Shown here: piece after piece, positions 5,800 through 9,129 of the stretch
Position numbering within the stretch: position 1 is the first letter of the stretch
Layout: every line of letters starts with the position of its first letter
Assembly: GCA_031278675.1 (NCBI GenBank)
Contig: JAITJY010000405.1
Coordinates: forward strand, 1 to 9,129
Direction of reading: 5' to 3'
DNA length: 9,129 nt
Origin: Bifidobacteriaceae bacterium
Lineage (GTDB): Bacteria; Actinomycetota; Actinomycetes; Actinomycetales; WQXJ01
Program-made: the position numbers and the translations under genes
The notes under the pieces: model-generated
Told to the model about the DNA's origin: nothing
Seen by the model: only the letters and a program-made list of their open reading frames with translations
Databases searched by the model: none

Positions 5800-6453
5800 C
5801 TACGGGCGGGGCGGCGGGAGGCGGAGGGTTCGGTCGGCGGCGGCTGCTTCGGCTGGGTCGTGGGTGACCCAGAGCGCAGTCGTTTGCCTGACCGCTAGTG
5901 CTTCTCGCACTGCTGTGCCCAACTCTGAACGCAGTTCGCTATCCAGCGCGGACAACGGTTCATCCAGGAGCAGTAGCCGCGGCTGCGGCGCCAGCGCCCT
6001 GGCCAGAGCCACACGCTGCGCCTCACCGCCGGACAGAGTTGCCACATCGCGGCCAGCGAAACCCGCCAGCCCCACAGTCTCAAGCCAACGCTCGGCGCAC
6101 TGCGCCCGCTCGGCTCGGGGCCAACCCGCCATCTTCAAGCCATAGGCCACATTCGCCCCGACATCCAAATGCGGGAAAAGCTGCCCGTCTTGGAACATCA
6201 AACCGAAGCCGCGCCGATGCACCGGCACCCCGGCCAGATCAGCCCCATCCCACGTGACGCGGCCCGCCGCCAGTTCTTCCAGCCCCGCAATTCCGCGCAA
6301 CAGCGTCGATTTGCCACAGCCGGACGGCCCGAGCACCGCGACAACCTCGCCGGGAGCGACGCGCAAGCTGACGGCATCGACCACTGGCCGGGTGCCGTAC
6401 CGGATGACCACTGACTCAAGCGCCAGCCCGGCAACACCCCGGCCGGGGATCAC
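5800..6453 (-). CDS. thiQ: Thiamine-type ABC transporter ATP-binding protein
   Basis: A 217-residue ATPase that powers the importer from the cytoplasmic face of the membrane. The GTG start at 6453 overlaps the permease stop in GTGA, which indicates translational coupling. The longer reading frame upstream of it is only the antisense-phase shadow of the permease. All nucleotide-binding motifs are present: Walker A GPSGCGKST (42-50), Q-loop FQDGQLFPH (87-95), signature LSGGEAQRVALARAL (140-154), Walker B RLLLLDEP (159-166), D-loop SALD (168-171) and the switch His in WVTHD (195-199). The protein ends about ten residues after the H-loop region, with no regulatory extension, as in the compact ThiQ group. 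The thiamine assignment depends on the binding protein and fused permease beside it; the ATPase alone would also fit the iron, sulfate or molybdate importer groups. Confidence 0.85.
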   Translation of the reverse strand: MIPGRGVAGLALESVVIRYGTRPVVDAVSLRVAPGEVVAVLGPSGCGKSTLLRGIAGLEELAAGRVTWDGADLAGVPVHRRGFGLMFQDGQLFPHLDVGANVAYGLKMAGWPRAERAQCAERWLETVGLAGFAGRDVATLSGGEAQRVALARALAPQPRLLLLDEPLSALDSELRSELGTAVREALAVRQTTALWVTHDPAEAAAADRTLRLPPPRP

Positions 6454-8207
6454 GCCGCCCCCTCGAACGGGCCCGTCCGGCGGCGGGTGTGGGCAGCTTC
6501 GGCGGCGGCCATCGCGGCTATGGTGATCGCTCCGAGCAACACGGCGGCGGCCATGGCAGCGCCGAGGTTCTCGGCCCCCGGCCGGCTCAACAGCTTGTAG
6601 ATCGCAACAGGCAAGGTGGTGGTGTCCGGGCGGACCAAGAACGCGGTCGCGCCGAACTCCCCAACCGAAACAGCAAACGCGTAAGCCGCAGCGACGGCGC
6701 CCGCGCGGCGCAACACCGGCCCATCGACGGTCAAGAACACGCGCCACGGGCGCGCCCCCAAAACGGCTGCGGCCTGGCGTAAGCGCGGCTCCACTGCCGC
6801 CAGCGGCGGCAACACCGTGCGCACCACCAGGGGCAACGCGACCAGCGCCTGGGCCAACGGGATCAACCAGAACGAGGTCCGCAAATTCAGCGGTGCCCGG
6901 TTCAACGTGATCAGGAACCCGAACCCGACGCTCACCGCAGAAACCCCGAGCGGCGCCATCAAGGCGGCATCGAAGGCGCCGCGCGCCCAACGCCCCAAGC
7001 GTCCCTGGCCACCCCGCCCCAGGACCACAGCCACGGCCACGCCGCCGACCAGCGCAATTGCCCCAGCGAGGAGTGCAATCAGGACCGAGCGGCCTGCGGC
7101 TGCAAGCAGCGAATACGGCTGGCCCGCCAACGACGGGTTCCCCAGAGCCGCCCAATGGCGAAGCCCAAGCCCCGATCCGTCCCGCACCGACAAGTAAGCC
7201 AGGTTCCCCACCGGGAGCGCAATGAACACCACCACCAGGCCTGTGACCAGCATAAACGGCCAATCTGCCCGCCAGGAGGGCCGGGGTGCTGGGGAACTGG
7301 CGCGGTTCGCCTGACCGCCGGAGGCGAAGCCGATCTGTTTCAGAGCGCGTTCGCGGCCGCGCCGGGCGGCCGCCCCAAACCACAGCGCGCCAGCAACTAT
7401 GACCATTTGCACAACCGAGAGCACGGCCGCCGCGCGCAAGTTCAACAACTGCGCAGTCTGGAGGTAGATCTCCGTTTCTACAGTGCCGTAGGCCGCCCCG
7501 CCCAGGATCAAGACCAGCCCAAACGCCGTCGCCGAGAACAAGAACACCAGCGACGCCCCTGCGACGATGGCGGGCGCCAAGGCCGGCAACGTGACCGTCA
7601 CCAGGGCGCGCCAAGGGTTGGCGCCCAAGACTCGGGCCGCCTGCTCCAACCTCGGATCCAGTGCTGCCCAGAACGTGCCGACCACCCGGGCCATCAACCC
7701 AACGTTGAAGAACACCAGCGCCGCCACCACGGCGGTCGCCGACTGATCCAACCCCAGAAATCCGAGCGGACCGTTGGCCCCGAGCAGAGCCTTGAAGGCA
7801 AGCCCAACCACCACCGACGGGAGAGCAAACGGCGCCGTCAGCAGGGCGCGCAGCGCCCACCGCCCGCGAAAAGCCCGCCGCCAGATCAAGGCCGCCAGGG
7901 GGACTGCTGCCACGGCGCACACCGCCGTGGCTAAGGCCGCCTGACCCACCGTCCGTCCAATCAGCCGCCAAGTCCGGGCCTTGCCCATGACCTCGGCGAA
8001 GCCACTCAGGTCCAACCCGGATGGCCCCGTAAAACCGCGCGCCACCAGGGTGGCTACCGGCCAGATGAAGAAGATCACCAGGAATGCGGCCGGCACCGCC
8101 GCGAGGGCTAGCGCCCCCCACGGCCCGGGCCAACTCACGCCGTGATCCAAGCGCCCCGCGCCCGCTAGCTTTCGGATTAGCTTTCGGATTAGCTTTCGGA
8201 TTAGCAC
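6450..8207 (-). CDS. thiP: Thiamine-type ABC transporter permease, two fused halves
   Basis: A 585-residue integral membrane protein forming both halves of the transport channel, as ThiP does. It has two blocks of hydrophobic helices (about 31-280 and 315-570) joined by a charged, polar linker (about 281-315). Each half carries the cytoplasmic loop that docks on the ATPase: LEQAARVLGANPWRALVTV (187-205) and LRQAAAVLGARPWRVFLTV (476-494). The binding-protein gene ends 24 bases upstream. The GTG at 8207 has AGGGA at about 11 bases. Starting there, the N-terminus reads LIRK three times because of a 12-bp tandem repeat, giving a basic segment before the first helix that fits an inside N-terminus. 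The GTG codon for Val24 (8138) is an alternative start that would drop the repeat. Length is slightly above the roughly 540 residues of E. coli ThiP. Confidence 0.88.
   Translation of the reverse strand: MLIRKLIRKLIRKLAGAGRLDHGVSWPGPWGALALAAVPAAFLVIFFIWPVATLVARGFTGPSGLDLSGFAEVMGKARTWRLIGRTVGQAALATAVCAVAAVPLAALIWRRAFRGRWALRALLTAPFALPSVVVGLAFKALLGANGPLGFLGLDQSATAVVAALVFFNVGLMARVVGTFWAALDPRLEQAARVLGANPWRALVTVTLPALAPAIVAGASLVFLFSATAFGLVLILGGAAYGTVETEIYLQTAQLLNLRAAAVLSVVQMVIVAGALWFGAAARRGRERALKQIGFASGGQANRASSPAPRPSWRADWPFMLVTGLVVVFIALPVGNLAYLSVRDGSGLGLRHWAALGNPSLAGQPYSLLAAAGRSVLIALLAGAIALVGGVAVAVVLGRGGQGRLGRWARGAFDAALMAPLGVSAVSVGFGFLITLNRAPLNLRTSFWLIPLAQALVALPLVVRTVLPPLAAVEPRLRQAAAVLGARPWRVFLTVDGPVLRRAGAVAAAYAFAVSVGEFGATAFLVRPDTTTLPVAIYKLLSRPGAENLGAAMAAAVLLGAITIAAMAAAEAAHTRRRTGPFEGAA
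8166..8205. repeat. 12-bp tandem repeat at the permease start
   Basis: TAGCTTTCGGAT occurs three times in a row without mismatch (8166-8177, 8178-8189, 8190-8201), followed by a partial TAGC. On the minus strand it encodes the four-residue unit LIRK three times at the very start of the permease. It is AT-richer than its surroundings. Gain or loss of a unit would change the N-terminus by four residues without a frameshift, or alter the spacing to the internal GTG at 8138 if that is the true start. Confidence 0.95.
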
Positions 8208-8231
8208 TTTGAGCCCAGTCCCTGCGGCGGG

Positions 8232-9129
8232 TCAGCCCAGGATTTCATCGGTGAACTGGGTCAACCACTCGTCGCGGTGGGCGGCAATGTCTGCGGCCGG
8301 CACGGTCCAAGGGTCGGTGGCCAGCGGAGCGAAGCGGGCCCAATCATCCGGCAGGGGTGTGTCCGCCTTGACTGGATAAACCCACATCTGGCTGGGCAGA
8401 TCGGCCTGGAACGCCTCGGATAACAGGAAGTCGATCGCTAGGCGCGCCCCTTCGGGGTTGGCGGCGCCTCGCAGCACACCGGCGTATTCCACCTGGCGGA
8501 AGCACGTCGCGAGGGCGGCTGCGGTGGGAGGTGGGCTGGCGGCATCGGGCACTTCGGCAGGCGGCGATGACGCGTACGAAACTACCAGCGGCCGGCTCCC
8601 CTGCGAAGACGGCCCCGAGAACTCGGCGTAATACGCCTCATCCCAGCCGGACACGATCTTGACGCCGTTGGCTTTCAGGGCGCGCCAATATTCCAGCCAG
8701 CCGTCCTCGCCTAGCGCCGCGATGGTCGCCAACAAGAACGCCAACCCCGGCGATGACGTTGCCGGGTTTTCCACCACCAGTTTGTCCTGGTAGGCGGGTT
8801 TGATCAGGTCTTCCAGGGTCAATTCAGCGCCCGCCGGCAGCGCCCGCGTATCAGCGTTGACGCACACGTCCGAAAAGTCGATCGCGGTCAATTGCCCCGA
8901 GTTGTCGGCGGCGTAGGTGTCCGCGTCAGCGCCCGCAGCCGGTGACGTGTACGGTTCCAGGATGCCTTCGGCCACCGCCCGCGAAGCGAATGTGTTGTCG
9001 ATCCCGAACACCGCGTCCCCCAGCGGCGCTTCTTTGGTCAGGATCAACTGGTTGACCATTGCCCCTGCATCATCGCTGGGCAGGATCTCTAGTTCCAGGC
9101 CGGTTTGTTCCGTGAACTGGGCGAGCACC
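8232..9129 (-). CDS. thiB: Thiamine-type ABC transporter substrate-binding protein (5' end outside window)
   Basis: The visible 298 residues are most of an extracellular solute-binding protein that would capture thiamine, or its phosphates, and deliver it to the permease. The signal peptide and the start are beyond the right edge; the GTG at 9128 is just an internal codon. Blocks match the ThiB/TbpA family as I recall it: DAVFGIDNTF (38-47), NPATSSPGLAFLL (121-133), GWDEAYY (161-167), LVVSYASSPPAEV (181-193), VEYAGVLRGAANPEGARLAI (213-232) and LPSQMWVYPV (244-253). The aromatic residues in GWDEAYY, VSYASSP and MWVYP are in the positions that line the thiamine site in that family. It heads the visible operon. 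In actinobacteria such operons are often under a TPP riboswitch, but the leader is not in this window. Related binding proteins for iron or polyamines are the alternative, less likely given these blocks. Confidence 0.87.
   Translation of the reverse strand, partial: VLAQFTEQTGLELEILPSDDAGAMVNQLILTKEAPLGDAVFGIDNTFASRAVAEGILEPYTSPAAGADADTYAADNSGQLTAIDFSDVCVNADTRALPAGAELTLEDLIKPAYQDKLVVENPATSSPGLAFLLATIAALGEDGWLEYWRALKANGVKIVSGWDEAYYAEFSGPSSQGSRPLVVSYASSPPAEVPDAASPPPTAAALATCFRQVEYAGVLRGAANPEGARLAIDFLLSEAFQADLPSQMWVYPVKADTPLPDDWARFAPLATDPWTVPAADIAAHRDEWLTQFTDEILG

Noticed and set aside
5548..5898. A plus-strand frame of 116 codons over the same element and the ATPase 3' end.
   Set aside because: It overlaps the antisense of a certain gene by about 100 bases and shows no family features.
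7155..7934. A plus-strand frame of 259 codons antisense to the permease gene.
   Set aside because: The product is Gln/Arg/His-rich as expected of the antisense of a GC-rich membrane protein gene. The minus-strand permease has two clear EAA loops and membrane segments.
6454..8133. The long upstream extension of the ATPase reading frame, which would make a 777-residue protein.
   Set aside because: The part before 6453 is the out-of-phase shadow of the permease gene and is Gly/Arg-rich with no domain. The GTG overlapping the permease stop gives a full-length ATPase of normal size.

Overview
The window reads as chromosomal DNA of a high-GC Gram-positive bacterium, most likely an actinobacterium. 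The evidence is strong G/C preference at third codon positions, several GTG starts (thiamine permease, ATPase, mutase fusion), tight overlapping gene ends, and protein sequences of actinobacterial character. I cannot name the genus. No RNA gene, CRISPR array, transposase or phage gene was recognised.

All confidently called genes lie on the minus strand and are transcribed from right to left. At the right is a three-gene thiamine-type ABC importer: a periplasmic-type binding protein (8232-9129, its start lies outside the window), a fused two-half permease (6450-8207) and an ATPase (5800-6453). The permease and ATPase overlap by 4 bases (GTGA). A non-coding gap of about 420 bases follows. It holds a weak terminator-like hairpin, a 125-bp element bounded by 22-bp inverted repeats, and an AT-rich promoter candidate.

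Next comes a two-gene sugar-phosphate operon. The first gene (3154-5379) encodes an unusual fusion of a GlmU-like nucleotidyltransferase domain to a complete alpha-phosphohexomutase. The second (479-3100) encodes a GH94 disaccharide phosphorylase most like N,N'-diacetylchitobiose phosphorylase. Together they suggest a phosphorolytic route. The phosphorylase would release GlcNAc-1-phosphate (or glucose-1-phosphate). The mutase would convert it to the 6-phosphate for catabolism. The N-terminal domain, if active, could instead charge it to a nucleotide sugar. That domain has a degenerate signature, so its activity is doubtful.

The left 478 bases look like a convergent intergenic region. A proline-rich reading frame on the plus strand, open from the window edge, ends at 221 and may be the tail of a neighbouring gene. 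Its TGA and the TGA of the phosphorylase gene each sit at the centre of a perfect palindrome with the same core, GTTGAACAAC, and the two palindromes point towards each other. Between them is a 50-bp direct repeat.

Short in-frame repeats recur across the window: a 12-bp triplicate at the permease start, a 9-bp array plus duplicated block in the nucleotidyltransferase domain, and a 27-bp duplicate near the phosphorylase C-terminus. They appear to have lengthened protein ends and surface loops without breaking the frames.
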